This document shows positions 15,874-25,430 of a DNA stretch of 64,000 bases, piece by piece (position 1 is the stretch's first letter; every line of letters starts with the position of its first letter). Source of the DNA: Massilia aurea (GTDB lineage Bacteria; Pseudomonadota; Gammaproteobacteria; Burkholderiales; Burkholderiaceae_D); NCBI RefSeq assembly GCF_014200505.1, contig NZ_JACHBX010000004.1, positions 310,001-374,000 of the forward strand. Direction: 5' to 3'. The notes beneath the pieces are model-generated. The model had not been told where the DNA came from and did no database searches. It was given only the letters and a program-made list of their open reading frames with translations. The position numbers were made by a program, and so were the translations under genes.

Positions 15874-17268
15874 GTGAACACGACTGCAACGACGCCCACC
15901 AAGTTCAAGCCCTTCACGCGCCAGTCGATCGTGAGCGCGCGCCAATGGGAGTGGCTCACGCCCGAGCTGCAGGAAGCCGTGCAGGTGGTCTCGCACGTGC
16001 TGCCGTTTCGCACCAATGCGTATGTGATGGATACGCTGATCGACTGGTCGCGGGTGCCGGACGATCCGATCTACCGCCTGACGTTCCCGCACCGCGACAT
16101 GCTCCCGGGCGCCGAATACGAGCAGCTGCGCGACCTGGTGCTGGTCAAAAAAGACGACGCCGCGATCGCGCGCCTGGTGCACGCAATCCGCATGCGCATG
16201 AACCCGCACCCGGCTGGTCAGATGACGCACAACGTGCCGCGCGTGAACGATGCGCCGCTCAAAGGCCTGCAGCACAAGTACAAGGAAACCGTGCTGTTCT
16301 TCCCCAGCGCCGGGCAGACCTGCCATGCCTATTGCACCTTCTGCTTTCGCTGGCCGCAGTTCGTCGGCATGGACGACCTGAAGTTCGATGCGCGCGAGTG
16401 CGGCGAACTGGTGGACTACCTGAAGGTGCACACCGAGGTCACCGACGTTTTGATCACCGGGGGCGATCCGATGATCATGAATACGCGCTCGCTGGCCGAA
16501 TTCCTCGAGCCGCTGTTGATCCCCGAACTGGCCCACATCCAGAACATCCGCATCGGCACCAAGTCGGTCGCGTACTGGCCGCAGCGCTTCGTGTCGGACA
16601 AGGACAGCGACGATCTGATGCGCCTGTTCGAGAAGGTGGTCGCGAGCGGCAAGAACCTGGCCATCATGGGCCACTACAACCACGCGGTCGAACTGCGCGC
16701 ACCGATTGCGCAGCAGGCGGTCAAGCGCATCGTCGGCACCGGCGCCACGCTGCGCATGCAGGGGCCGCTGATCCGCCACATCAACGAAGACCCGAAAAGC
16801 TGGGCCGAGCTGTGGACCACGGGCGTGCGCCTGGGCGCGATTCCCTACTATATGTTCGTCGAGCGCGACACCGGCCCGCGCGACTACTTTGCACTGCCGC
16901 TGGCGCGCGCCCACGAGATCTTCCAGGCAGCCTATTCGATGGTGTCGGGCCTGTCGCGCACCGTGCGTGGACCGTCGATGAGCGCGTTCCCCGGCAAGGT
17001 CGTGATCGACGGCGTGGTCACGATCAATGGCGAAAAGCTGTTCGCGCTGCAGTTTCTGCAGGCCCGCAATCCGGAATGGGTGCGGCGGCCGTTCTTTGCC
17101 AAATACGACGCCACGGCGACCTGGCTCGATCACCTGAAACCCGCGTTCGGGCGCGATCGCTTTTTCTTCGAGACGGAAAGCGGCGGCGCGCTGCGCGGCG
17201 CCGGCGGCCGCGTGATCCCGCTGGTGCCGGCCGGCCAGCGCGGCCACGCCCAGCCCGACGCGGCATAG
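15874..17268 (+). CDS. KamA-family radical SAM protein (lysine 2,3-aminomutase-like)
   Basis: 464 residues from GTG 15874, preceded by GGAG at seven bases. An ATG at 15784 is in frame but would add a poorly conserved leader. The radical SAM cysteines are in CHAYCTFC (CxxxCxxC), flanked by FFPSAGQT and RWPQFVG. The GGDP motif (TGGDPMIMN) binds S-adenosylmethionine, and SAFPGKVVIDG near the C-terminus contains the candidate PLP lysine. The family exchanges amino groups on lysine or related amino acids. The EpmB subfamily is shorter, so a translation-factor role is less likely. An MFS exporter gene follows after 29 bases, suggesting a shared pathway. The exact substrate cannot be determined. Confidence 0.85.
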   Translation: MNTTATTPTKFKPFTRQSIVSARQWEWLTPELQEAVQVVSHVLPFRTNAYVMDTLIDWSRVPDDPIYRLTFPHRDMLPGAEYEQLRDLVLVKKDDAAIARLVHAIRMRMNPHPAGQMTHNVPRVNDAPLKGLQHKYKETVLFFPSAGQTCHAYCTFCFRWPQFVGMDDLKFDARECGELVDYLKVHTEVTDVLITGGDPMIMNTRSLAEFLEPLLIPELAHIQNIRIGTKSVAYWPQRFVSDKDSDDLMRLFEKVVASGKNLAIMGHYNHAVELRAPIAQQAVKRIVGTGATLRMQGPLIRHINEDPKSWAELWTTGVRLGAIPYYMFVERDTGPRDYFALPLARAHEIFQAAYSMVSGLSRTVRGPSMSAFPGKVVIDGVVTINGEKLFALQFLQARNPEWVRRPFFAKYDATATWLDHLKPAFGRDRFFFETESGGALRGAGGRVIPLVPAGQRGHAQPDAA

Positions 17269-17297
17269 CCGGTCGACGCTTGGTCGGATCCTGCGCC

Positions 17298-18572
17298 ATG
17301 CAACCCGCCGCCACGCTGGTGTCTCCCGCTCCTCCGCGCCTGTCCGGCCTGGCGGTGTTCGTGTACGTGTTCGTGCCGTTCGCGCTGGGGCATTACCTGT
17401 CCTCGCTGCTGCGCAACGTGAATGCGGTGCTGGCGTCGCAACTGGCGAGCGCGCTCGCGCTGACGCCGGGCCAACTGGGGCTGCTCACCAGCGCGTTCTT
17501 CTTTGCGTTCGCGCTGGTCCAGCTGCCGGTGGGGATGGCGCTGGACCGTTACGGGCCGCGCCGCGTGCAGGTGGCGATGCTGCTGGTGGCGTCCTGCGGC
17601 GCGGTGCTGTTTGCGCGTGGCGGCGGCTTCTGGAGCCTGCTCGCGGCGCGCGCCGTGATGGGGTGCGGCCTGGGCGGCTGCTTCATGGCGGCGGTCAAGG
17701 CCGTGTCGATCTGGATCGCACCGAGCCGGCTGCCATCGGTACACGGCTACCTGATCGCCGTGGGCGGCATGGGCGCGGCCAGCGCCACGATGCCGGTGCG
17801 CGCGATGCTCGAGTACACCGACTGGCGCGGCCTGTTCGTGCTGCTGGCAGGCCTGGTCGCCTGCACCGGCCTGCTGATCGCGCTGCTGTACCCGAAGCTT
17901 GACGATGCGGCGCCCGCCCGGAGCCCGTTATCGCCGCTCTTGCCGGCGCTGCGCGAGGTCTGGCGCGCGCCTGGCTTTCGCGCCGTGGTAGCGCTGGTGC
18001 TGGTGCCGCACGCGGTGTTTTTCGGGGTGCAGGGTCTGTGGATCGGGCGCTGGCTGGCCGACGTGGCGCTGTACCCGGAAGACGCCGTCGCCTACCTGCT
18101 GTACCTGGGCATGGCGGCCGTGGTGTTTGGCGCCATCGCAGTGGGGATGATCACTGAGTGGGCGGGGCGGCGCGGCATGCCGCCGCTCGATGTGGCGGCC
18201 GCCGGCATCACGATGTTCGTGCTGATCCAGGCCGCGTTCGTGATCGGCTACCGGCCCAGCTTCCCGTGGCTGTCGGTGATGTTCACGCTGGCCGGCACGG
18301 TCACCGGCATCGATTACGCGATCGTGGCCCAGTCGATGCCGCGCGCGTTGACCGGGCGCGCCGCCACCTTCCTGAACCTCTTGATCTTCATCGGCGCGTT
18401 TCTGGTGCAGGCCGGCTTTGGCGTGGTGATCGGACTGTGGCAGCCCGACCTGCTGGGCCACGCGCCTGCCGCCGCCTACCGCTGTGCGTTCGCGCTGCTG
18501 GTGCTGATCCAGGTGCCCGGCTTGTGGCAGTACGCGCGCCGCCGCCGGGGGGCACCGTTGCCGGCCACCTGA
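17298..18572 (+). CDS. MFS transporter
   Basis: 424 residues with about twelve hydrophobic helices. The start at ATG 17298 immediately precedes the first helix region (LAVFVYVFVPFALGHYL). The loop 2-3 signature GMALDRYGPRRVQ matches the MFS motif A, and PSRLPSVHGYLIAVGGMGAA fits helix 4-5. It is encoded 29 bases after the KamA-type enzyme on the same strand, so it may carry that enzyme's substrate or product. No further specificity is visible. Confidence 0.9.
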   Translation: MQPAATLVSPAPPRLSGLAVFVYVFVPFALGHYLSSLLRNVNAVLASQLASALALTPGQLGLLTSAFFFAFALVQLPVGMALDRYGPRRVQVAMLLVASCGAVLFARGGGFWSLLAARAVMGCGLGGCFMAAVKAVSIWIAPSRLPSVHGYLIAVGGMGAASATMPVRAMLEYTDWRGLFVLLAGLVACTGLLIALLYPKLDDAAPARSPLSPLLPALREVWRAPGFRAVVALVLVPHAVFFGVQGLWIGRWLADVALYPEDAVAYLLYLGMAAVVFGAIAVGMITEWAGRRGMPPLDVAAAGITMFVLIQAAFVIGYRPSFPWLSVMFTLAGTVTGIDYAIVAQSMPRALTGRAATFLNLLIFIGAFLVQAGFGVVIGLWQPDLLGHAPAAAYRCAFALLVLIQVPGLWQYARRRRGAPLPAT

Positions 18573-18650
18573 GATTGCTGCCACGTAACGTACGTGCTGT
18601 AATGTTTTGTCAATATAAGATTTCCCCATTCTGTATATTGGGGGAACTCC

Positions 18651-19976
18651 ATGCGACATCATCTGCCGCGCCTGTGCGCCGGCGCCACCCTCCTGTTGCT
18701 GGCCGCCTGCGGCGACAAGTCGACGCTGCCGCAAGGCGCCGACATCGGGCCGCAGCCCGAGCTCAAGGCGCCCAACAAGACCCTGATCCCGACGGTCAAC
18801 ATCGCAAAGGCCACCGGCTGGCCTGCGGGCGTGATGCCTACGGCGGCGGCCGGCCTGGACGTGAACGCCTTCGCCACGGCGCTCGACCATCCGCGCTGGT
18901 TGTACGTGCTACCGAACGGCGACGTGCTGGTGGCCGAATCGAATGCCCCGGCCAAGCCGGACGCCGGCGGGATCCGCAACTGGATACAGAGCAAGGTGAT
19001 GGCCCGCGCTGGCGCCGGTGTACCGAGCGCGAACCGCATCACGCTGCTGCGCGACGCCGACGGCGACGGCGTGGCCGAACTCAAAACGGTCTTCCTGAAG
19101 AACCTGCATTCGCCGTTCGGCATGGCGCTGGTGGGCGACATGCTGTACGTGGCCAATGCCGATGCCATCGTGCGCTTCAACTACAAGGAAGGCGCCACCG
19201 AAATCACCGAGGCCGCGCAACCGGTCGCGCCGCTGCCGGCCGGGCTGAACCACCACTGGACCAAGAACATCATCGCCAGCCAGGACGGCAAGAAGCTGTA
19301 CGCCACGGTCGGCTCGAACAGCAACGCCGCCGAGAACGGCATGGACATCGAAAAGAACCGCGCTGCGATCCTTGAGGTGGACCTGGCCAGTGGCGCAGGT
19401 TTTGGCAAGGTCCGTGTGTTCGCGTCGGGCCTGCGCAACCCGAACGGCATGGCGTGGAATCCGCAGACGGGCGCGCTGTGGACGGTCGTGAACGAGCGCG
19501 ATGAAATCGGCAGCGACCTGGTGCCCGATTACCTGACGTCAGTGAAGGAGGGCGGCTTCTATGGCTGGCCGTACAGCTACTACGGCAAGAACATCGATGC
19601 GCGCGTCAAGCCGCAGCGGCCTGATTTGGTGGACAAGGCGATCGTGCCCGACTACGCGCTGGGCGCGCACGTGGCCGCGCTGGGCCTGACGTTCTACGAA
19701 GGCACGCTGCTGCCAGCGCAGTATCGCAACGGCGCGATCATCGGCAACCACGGTTCATGGAACCGCAAGCCGCGCTCGGGCTACAACGTCGTGTTCATCC
19801 CGTTCCGGGACGGCATGCCGAACGGGAAACCGGTCGACATCCTCAGTGACTTCGTCAATAAGGATGGCGAGGCGCAGGGCCGGCCGGTGGGCGTTGCCGT
19901 GGACAAGAAGGGCGCGGTGCTGGTGGCCGACGACGTCGGTAACGTGATCTGGCGGGTGGTGCCGGACGCCGGGTAA
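18651..19976 (+). CDS. PQQ-type aldose/sorbosone dehydrogenase lipoprotein
   Basis: 441 residues with lipobox LLAAC at ~17-21, so a lipoprotein. The rest is a six-bladed beta-propeller of the glucose/sorbosone dehydrogenase family: [95 protein letters not shown] and [10 protein letters not shown]. Soluble relatives oxidise aldoses in the periplasm using pyrroloquinoline quinone. Whether this organism makes PQQ cannot be judged from this window. It is a single gene with its own AT-rich upstream region. Confidence 0.88.
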   Translation: MRHHLPRLCAGATLLLLAACGDKSTLPQGADIGPQPELKAPNKTLIPTVNIAKATGWPAGVMPTAAAGLDVNAFATALDHPRWLYVLPNGDVLVAESNAPAKPDAGGIRNWIQSKVMARAGAGVPSANRITLLRDADGDGVAELKTVFLKNLHSPFGMALVGDMLYVANADAIVRFNYKEGATEITEAAQPVAPLPAGLNHHWTKNIIASQDGKKLYATVGSNSNAAENGMDIEKNRAAILEVDLASGAGFGKVRVFASGLRNPNGMAWNPQTGALWTVVNERDEIGSDLVPDYLTSVKEGGFYGWPYSYYGKNIDARVKPQRPDLVDKAIVPDYALGAHVAALGLTFYEGTLLPAQYRNGAIIGNHGSWNRKPRSGYNVVFIPFRDGMPNGKPVDILSDFVNKDGEAQGRPVGVAVDKKGAVLVADDVGNVIWRVVPDAG

Positions 19977-19992
19977 TACCAAGACGTCCCCA

Positions 19993-20080
19993 CGTCGTTC
20001 CAGGGAAGGCTGGAACCCAAGTGTGCTTGCGTTATTGGCACCGCGAAGAACTTGGGTTCCCGCCTCCGCGGGAACGACGT
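19993..20080. repeat. Family B palindromic repeat, inverted pair
   Basis: Two ~29-base units in opposite orientation (19993-20021 and 20051-20080) of the type CTTGGGTTCCCGCCTCCGCG followed by GGAACGACGT; each can fold on itself. Related pairs are at 28327-28436 and 61942-62023. The right unit ends three bases before the stop codon of the small membrane-protein gene. Confidence 0.8.
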
Positions 20081-20083
20081 GTT

Positions 20084-20410
20084 TCAGGCGCAGCCGGTGA
20101 CCAGCAGCACCGGAATCCCGGTCCACGCCACCGCCACCACGGCCAGCACCGCGCTGGCCGCACCCACATAATCCACGAACTCGTCGGACCCCTGGCGCAG
20201 GCGCTTACCGGCCAGGGCGCCGACCCACACGCACGCCGCCATCGACAGCAGCGTCGCGCCGCCCAGCAGCCACGGATTGGGGCCCGCAGCGCGCAGCGCG
20301 CCCGGCGTGCACTGGCTCGCCGCCACGATATACGCGAACGCGAAGTGCGCGCCCCAGATCAGCAGGGGCAGCGAAGCGCGTGTGGCGCGCGAAAAGAAAT
20401 GGTCGCTCAT
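20084..20410 (-). CDS. Small membrane protein of the cytochrome oxidase cluster
   Basis: 108 residues with three probable membrane helices (~14-33, ~47-66, ~83-105). It begins four bases after the stop of the fused COX I-III gene, so it is the last gene of that operon. I do not recognise a named family. Small multi-helix proteins of this kind often accompany heme-copper oxidases as subunit IV-like or assembly factors, and that role is inferred from position and topology alone. Confidence 0.72.
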   Translation of the reverse strand: MSDHFFSRATRASLPLLIWGAHFAFAYIVAASQCTPGALRAAGPNPWLLGGATLLSMAACVWVGALAGKRLRQGSDEFVDYVGAASAVLAVVAVAWTGIPVLLVTGCA

Positions 20411-20414
20411 CGGA

Positions 20415-22919
20415 TCACTCCATCACCAGCAGCAGGCCGCGGATCACCAGGAATCCGGCGAAGCCCTGCAGCGTCACGTAATGCCAGATCAGCGCGATAT
20501 TGTCGCGCGTGGCACGGTTCTCGGGGACGATCATGCCGCGCCAGGCGCGCACGCACAGGTACGGCGCGGCCAGCAGCAGCACGAACAGCATGATGCCCTG
20601 GAAGCCGAGCAGGATCGAGATCGATGCGCTCCATGTATCGCGGGTGCCGTCCAGGTTCACCAGGCGCCAGCTGTAGACGTCGACGCCGAAGGCGCCGGCG
20701 GTGCACGCCAGTGCCACGATCAGCACCCACGGCGTGAGCTTGTTCGAGACCCGGTCGCTCAGCCACACCAGCGCGGAGCCGCCCAGCAGCAAGGCGGCCG
20801 ACAGCAGCGTCCACGACCACGCTGGCAGCGATGCGCCCGGCGGTGGGCAGATCTGCAGCCGCATCGACGTGTGGATGTAGACGTAGGCGAACGAGCAGTA
20901 GATCAGGAACAGCACGATCAGCATGATGAACGTGCCCCACCACGAGTGCGACGCCGTGCCGCGCGCGCCGATCGGCAGCGTGACGCCGCCGCCGATGTCG
21001 GCTTCGCGCATCGGCACCTTCTGGTCCGACTGCCACAGCCAGGCGATGATCGAGCCGATGGCGATCACGCCGCAGATGGTTGCCAGCACGTTGGCTTTCA
21101 CGGTCAGCAGCAGGAAGAAGCCGGCGGTGCCGAAGGCGCCCAGCACGGTCAGCCAGCTGTCGCCCGGCAGGATCATCAGGTAGGTCGGCCTGGCGCTGAC
21201 CGGGCTGGTGGAGATGGTTTCGCGGCGGCCGGTCACGGTGTTCGGCAGGTAGTGGCGGCCTTCGGCGACTTCCTTCGACAGCGTCGGCTGGTCCCACAGC
21301 GGGTCGTCCGACGTGATGATCGGGATGCTGCGGTTGCCGTAGTCTTCCGACGGCAGCCATTCGAGCGTGGCCGCATTCCACGGATTGCCCACGTCCTTGG
21401 TCGGACGGCGCAGCGTGCGCGTGGCGTCGATGATCATCAAGAGGATGCCGAGCGCGAACAGGAACGAGCCCAGGGTCGAGATCATGTTCAGCGCATCCCA
21501 GCCCATCTCGCTCGAATACGTGTAGACGCGGCGCGGCATGCCGAACAGGCCCGTGATGTGCATCGGGAAGAAGCTGATGTTGAAGCCCCCGAACAGCAGC
21601 CAGAAGGTCCACTTCGACAGGCGCTCGGACATCGTGTTGCCGTTGATGAGCGGGATCCAGTAGTAGATCGCGGCAAATACCGGGAACACCATGCCGCCGA
21701 TGAGCACATAGTGCAGGTGGGCCACGATGAAGTAGGTGTCGTGCACCTGCCAGTCGAACGGGATCACGGCCACCATCACGCCGGTCAGGCCGCCCAGCAC
21801 GAAGATGAACATGAAGCCGAGCATGAACAGCGTTGGTGCATTCATCCTGATGCGGCCGCTCCACAGCGTGGCGATCCAGCCGAACACCTGGATGCCGGTG
21901 GGGATCGCCACGGCCATGCTGGCCGCCGAGATCAGGCTCATTTCAATGACGCCCAGGCCGGCCGTGAACATATGGTGCGCCCACAGGCCGAAGCTGAAGA
22001 TACCCACGCCGACCAGCGCGACGACGATCGCGCGGCGGCCCACCAGCCGGTTGCCGGCGATGGTCGGAATCATCGTCGAGATCATGCCGGCGGCCGGCAG
22101 GAAGATGATGTAGACCTCGGGGTGGCCGAAGAACCAGAACAGGTGCTGCCAGATGATCGGGTCGCCGCCGCGTTCGGGGTCGAAGATTGGCAGGTTGAGC
22201 GCGCGCTCGAGTTCGAGCAGCGCCGTGCCGGCAATCACGGCTGGGAAGGCGATCACGATCATCACGCCCACGACCAGCATGGCCCACGCATACACCGGCA
22301 TGCGGCGCAGCGTCATGCCCGGCGCGCGGGTAAACAGGATGCCGACGATCAGTTCGATGGCGCCGGCAATGGCGGAAATCTCGATGAAGCCGATCCCCAG
22401 CAGCCAGAAGTCGGCGTTGAGGCCAGGCGAATACTTCATGCCCGTCAGCGGCGGGTACATGAACCAGCCGCCGTCCGGCGCCAGGCCCCAGAACAGCGTG
22501 CAGAAGAAGGCCAGGCCACCAAAGGCGTAGCACCAGAACGCATACGCGGACAGGCGCGGGAACGGTAAATCGCGCGCGCCCAGCATATTCGGCAGCAGAT
22601 AAACGGCGATCGCCTCGACGATCGGAATCGCGAACAGGAACATCATCACGGTGCCGTGCATCGTGAAGATCTGGTTGTAGGTGCCGGCCGAGACCAGGTC
22701 GTTGTCCGGCACCGACAGCTGCACCCGCATGATCAGGGCCAGGATGCCGGCCAGGATGAAGAACAGGATCGCCGTGCCGATGTACAGCAGGCCGATATTG
22801 GTGTTGTTGACCGACTTGAAGAAGCCCAGACCGGATGGCGTCTTCCACACGGCCTCCAGTTTTTCCAGCTCCTCTGGCGGGCGTGGGGCGGAGTTGGGTA
22901 AGGTTGCGTCGCGCGTCAT
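20415..22919 (-). CDS. Cytochrome c oxidase, fused subunits I and III (aa3-type)
   Basis: 834 residues. Residues ~30-530 are subunit I: HGTVMMFLF with a low-spin heme His, WQHLFWFFGHPEVY with the CuB His-Tyr and the Glu of A1-family oxidases, GLWAHHMFTAG with the two other CuB histidines, and HDTYFIVAHLHYVLIGG with the heme a3 and a ligands. The Asp for the D-channel is present in ARDLPFPR. From ~580 onward there are about seven more helices resembling subunit III, some less conserved than in a free COX III. It reduces O2 to water and pumps protons. Its start overlaps the stop of the subunit II gene by four bases. Confidence 0.92.
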   Translation of the reverse strand: MTRDATLPNSAPRPPEELEKLEAVWKTPSGLGFFKSVNNTNIGLLYIGTAILFFILAGILALIMRVQLSVPDNDLVSAGTYNQIFTMHGTVMMFLFAIPIVEAIAVYLLPNMLGARDLPFPRLSAYAFWCYAFGGLAFFCTLFWGLAPDGGWFMYPPLTGMKYSPGLNADFWLLGIGFIEISAIAGAIELIVGILFTRAPGMTLRRMPVYAWAMLVVGVMIVIAFPAVIAGTALLELERALNLPIFDPERGGDPIIWQHLFWFFGHPEVYIIFLPAAGMISTMIPTIAGNRLVGRRAIVVALVGVGIFSFGLWAHHMFTAGLGVIEMSLISAASMAVAIPTGIQVFGWIATLWSGRIRMNAPTLFMLGFMFIFVLGGLTGVMVAVIPFDWQVHDTYFIVAHLHYVLIGGMVFPVFAAIYYWIPLINGNTMSERLSKWTFWLLFGGFNISFFPMHITGLFGMPRRVYTYSSEMGWDALNMISTLGSFLFALGILLMIIDATRTLRRPTKDVGNPWNAATLEWLPSEDYGNRSIPIITSDDPLWDQPTLSKEVAEGRHYLPNTVTGRRETISTSPVSARPTYLMILPGDSWLTVLGAFGTAGFFLLLTVKANVLATICGVIAIGSIIAWLWQSDQKVPMREADIGGGVTLPIGARGTASHSWWGTFIMLIVLFLIYCSFAYVYIHTSMRLQICPPPGASLPAWSWTLLSAALLLGGSALVWLSDRVSNKLTPWVLIVALACTAGAFGVDVYSWRLVNLDGTRDTWSASISILLGFQGIMLFVLLLAAPYLCVRAWRGMIVPENRATRDNIALIWHYVTLQGFAGFLVIRGLLLVME

Positions 22920-23884
22920 TTCAGGTGCTCAAGGTAGGTGGCCAGTGCGCGCAGGGTCTCGCCGTCCAGGTCCGGGGAGGGCGGCATGAAGACGCCCGTT
23001 TTGATGGCTTGCGGGTCGGCGATCCAGCCGGCCAGCGTACCGCGGTGGTTGCGCAGCGTGCCGGCGGCGATGTGCCGGCGGCTGCCGATGTGCGTGAGGT
23101 CAGGACCGAGGCGCGGGGCATCGGCAATCCGGGCATCCAGCTGTGGCGCGACATCGGTCACGCCGCGGATAGTGTGGCAGGTCTGGCACTGCTGCGCGAG
23201 AAACGCCTCGCGGCCGCGCTGCAGCACCGTGGTGTCGGCCGGCACGGCCGGCTGGGCCTGGCGCGCGAGCCAGGCGTCGAACTCGGGGCGCGGCAGGGCG
23301 ATCACGTGGAACGCCATGCGGGCATGCTGCTCGCCGCAGTATTCGGCGCACTGGCCGCGGTAGGTGCCCGGCTTGTCGGCGCGCAGGTTCAGGCCCGTCA
23401 CGCGGCCCGGGATCATGTCGCGCTTGCCCGCCAGCGATGGCACCCACAGGCTGTGGATCACGTCCGATGCGGTCAAGCCCAGGTACACCGATTCGCCAAC
23501 CGGAATGACGATCTCGTTGGCGCTGATGATTTCGCGGTTGCTGGTCGGATCGCGGTAGCGCACTTCCCACCACCACATCTTGCCGGTCACGGAGATGCTC
23601 AATGCCTTGTGCGAGGTTTGCGGCACCAGTTGGCCGGTGCGCCAGGTGCTCCAGGTAAGCAGCGCAGTGAGCACGATGACCGGGAACGCGATGCCGGCGC
23701 CCAGGATCCAGACACCGGGCGTGATCGGGCGCGCCTGGCGCCGCATGGCCAGCGCGAGCAGGCCCATGACGATCGCAAAGATCACCGTGCCGCCGACGAA
23801 CAGGACCCACGTGAACTGATAGATAATGGCCGCGTCGGCGCCGGCCGGGTGCATGACGGACTGGATGTCGCTGATTGGCGTCAT
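22916..23884 (-). CDS. Cytochrome c oxidase subunit II with C-terminal cytochrome c domain
   Basis: 322 residues. Two membrane helices (~20-45 and ~60-80) anchor the cupredoxin domain, which carries the Trp-rich MWWWEVRY electron-entry patch and the CuA site CAEYCGEQHARM. A cytochrome c domain follows, with heme motif CQTCH (~235) and a methionine in VFMPPS. Subunit II with a fused heme c is the caa3 arrangement. No lipobox or cleaved signal is obvious. It lies between the upstream cytochrome c gene (one-base gap) and the fused I-III gene (four-base overlap), so all are one transcript. Confidence 0.93.
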   Translation of the reverse strand: MTPISDIQSVMHPAGADAAIIYQFTWVLFVGGTVIFAIVMGLLALAMRRQARPITPGVWILGAGIAFPVIVLTALLTWSTWRTGQLVPQTSHKALSISVTGKMWWWEVRYRDPTSNREIISANEIVIPVGESVYLGLTASDVIHSLWVPSLAGKRDMIPGRVTGLNLRADKPGTYRGQCAEYCGEQHARMAFHVIALPRPEFDAWLARQAQPAVPADTTVLQRGREAFLAQQCQTCHTIRGVTDVAPQLDARIADAPRLGPDLTHIGSRRHIAAGTLRNHRGTLAGWIADPQAIKTGVFMPPSPDLDGETLRALATYLEHLK

Positions 23885-23885
23885 A

Positions 23886-24245
23886 TTATTTGAGCGAATA
23901 CATGAAGGCGGCCATGTGGCGCGCCTCGTCGTCAGTGATCCCGAGCGCCGGCATCAGGGTGCCGGGTTTCACGGCGGGCGGATTTTGCAGGAAGCGGATC
24001 ATGTTCTCAGGCTGGTTCGGGATGCTGCCGGCGATATAGCTCAGGCGGCCCATGCTCTCGAGCGACGGACCGGCATCGCCGTTCGGGCCCTGTACTTCGG
24101 GGATGAAGTGGCAGGCGGCGCACTGGTATTGCTGCACCAGCAGGCGGCCACGTTCGGGATCGCCGCCGGCGACGCGCGAAGCGGGTTCTTCTTTTGCGCA
24201 GCCGCTCGCCAGGGCTGCGAGGACGAGCAGGGCGCCCGTTGTCAT
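23886..24245 (-). CDS. Cytochrome c lipoprotein, first gene of the oxidase operon
   Basis: About 119 residues from ATG 24245; upstream in-frame starts (GTG 24257 or 24323) would place extra charged residues before the lipobox. The signal ends LAALASGC, giving a lipidated periplasmic protein. One heme motif, CAACH, and a distal methionine in TLMPALG define a class I cytochrome c. It ends one base before the start of subunit II and should donate electrons to CuA or to the subunit II heme. It is divergent from the next cytochrome gene at 24405. Confidence 0.85.
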   Translation of the reverse strand: MTTGALLVLAALASGCAKEEPASRVAGGDPERGRLLVQQYQCAACHFIPEVQGPNGDAGPSLESMGRLSYIAGSIPNQPENMIRFLQNPPAVKPGTLMPALGITDDEARHMAAFMYSLK

Positions 24246-24404
24246 GTGCTTACTCACACGCGTAGTGCGGGATGTCCTCAGTACAGAAGACAAGCCTTGA
24301 TATTGACGAGATGGGTTGCGCACGGTTGATTTTTCGTGAAAAAGCGATGGCTTTTATAATACAAGGAAAGTAGATGTCATTCTTTCAACTGGACGCCCTA
24401 GGCT

Positions 24405-25007
24405 ATGCTATCGAATCGCGCACGACTTATTGTCAAGACCATGGTCCTGACCCTGCTGGGGGCGGGCACGATCGGCGCCGTCGGTGGCCTGATCGTGCTG
24501 CGCGGCGGCTTCTATGACCTGAGCGCGATCACGCAGCATTACGCGCTGGTGTACACGGTGCTGGGTGAGGGCATGCAGTACTCGGTGCAGAACCATGCGC
24601 GCGAGATCGTGGTGCCACCAAACCTGAACACGCCCGAACGCCTGCAGCGCGGCGCGCTCGTCTACCAGGCCAACTGCGTGCAATGCCATGGCGGGCCGGG
24701 CGTCGCGCCCAATACGATCGGGATGAGCATGCAGCCGGCCCCGGGCCCGCTGGTCGATGCCGATGTCAACTGGAAGACGCGCGAGCTGTACTGGATCACC
24801 CGCAACGGCATCAAGATGAGCGGCATGCCGGCCTGGGAATACCACCTGAGCGAGCCGGACATGTGGGCGGTGGTGGCGTTCGTGGGCGCCATGCCGGGCA
24901 TGACGAGCCAGGACTTCAAACGCATGACGGCGGGCGGTGCGGTGCCGCCGCATGTCGAGCAGACAGCAACGGGCCGCGCGCAGCAGGGTCAGGAAGGCCA
25001 GCCATGA
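24405..25007 (+). CDS. Membrane-anchored c-type cytochrome
   Basis: 200 residues. An N-terminal helix (~12-33, TMVLTLLGAGTIGAVGGLIVL) serves as an uncleaved anchor; the soluble part has heme motif CVQCHG (~93) and a methionine ligand candidate in IKMSGMPAW. The Gly/Gln-rich C-terminus is probably flexible. The domain resembles the cytochromes c associated with terminal oxidases and alcohol dehydrogenases. It is divergent from the oxidase operon and overlaps the next cytochrome gene by a few bases (ATGA), so the two are coupled. Confidence 0.85.
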   Translation: MLSNRARLIVKTMVLTLLGAGTIGAVGGLIVLRGGFYDLSAITQHYALVYTVLGEGMQYSVQNHAREIVVPPNLNTPERLQRGALVYQANCVQCHGGPGVAPNTIGMSMQPAPGPLVDADVNWKTRELYWITRNGIKMSGMPAWEYHLSEPDMWAVVAFVGAMPGMTSQDFKRMTAGGAVPPHVEQTATGRAQQGQEGQP

Positions 25008-25360
25008 AATCCACGATCACCATCCTCCTTGGCGTGTCCGCGCTGCTGGCCGGCTGCGGCCCGAAACTGGCCCCCGGCCTGGTCGGCGACCCGATGCGCG
25101 GCAAGATCGCCGCCGCGCAATACGCCTGCCATTCCTGCCACGTGGTGCCGGGCGTGCCAGGCTCGGACGTTCGCGTGGGCCGGCCGCTCGATGAACTCGC
25201 GCAGCAGCGCTACATCGCCGGCAAGCTGCCCAATACCCAGGCCAATCTGGTGCGCTGGATCCGTGATCCGCAGGCGATCGATCCGGGCAACGCGATGCCG
25301 AACATGGGCGTGAGCGAGCGCGATGCGATCGATATCAGCGCCTACCTGCTTAGCCACTAA
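25004..25360 (+). CDS. Cytochrome c lipoprotein
   Basis: 118 residues from ATG 25004, which overlaps the stop of the preceding cytochrome gene. Lipobox ALLAGC gives a lipoprotein. There is one heme site, CHSCH, and a distal methionine in NAMPNMG. It is a close structural counterpart of the lipoprotein at 23886-24245 on the other strand (both have YIAG--PN---N--R-----P--PG--MP-MG), so the two are probably paralogues flanking a shared divergent promoter region. Confidence 0.87.
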   Translation: MKSTITILLGVSALLAGCGPKLAPGLVGDPMRGKIAAAQYACHSCHVVPGVPGSDVRVGRPLDELAQQRYIAGKLPNTQANLVRWIRDPQAIDPGNAMPNMGVSERDAIDISAYLLSH

Positions 25361-25430
25361 GGCATTGGTTGAGATGAGTGGTTGACACCATTCATTGGTA
25401 TCATTCGCGTTTTTCTACAGGAATGACATC

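Noticed and set aside
20277..22568. 763-codon plus-strand open frame
   Set aside because: Antisense shadow of the fused COX I-III gene caused by GC-rich third positions; composition is His/Arg/Gln-rich with no motif.
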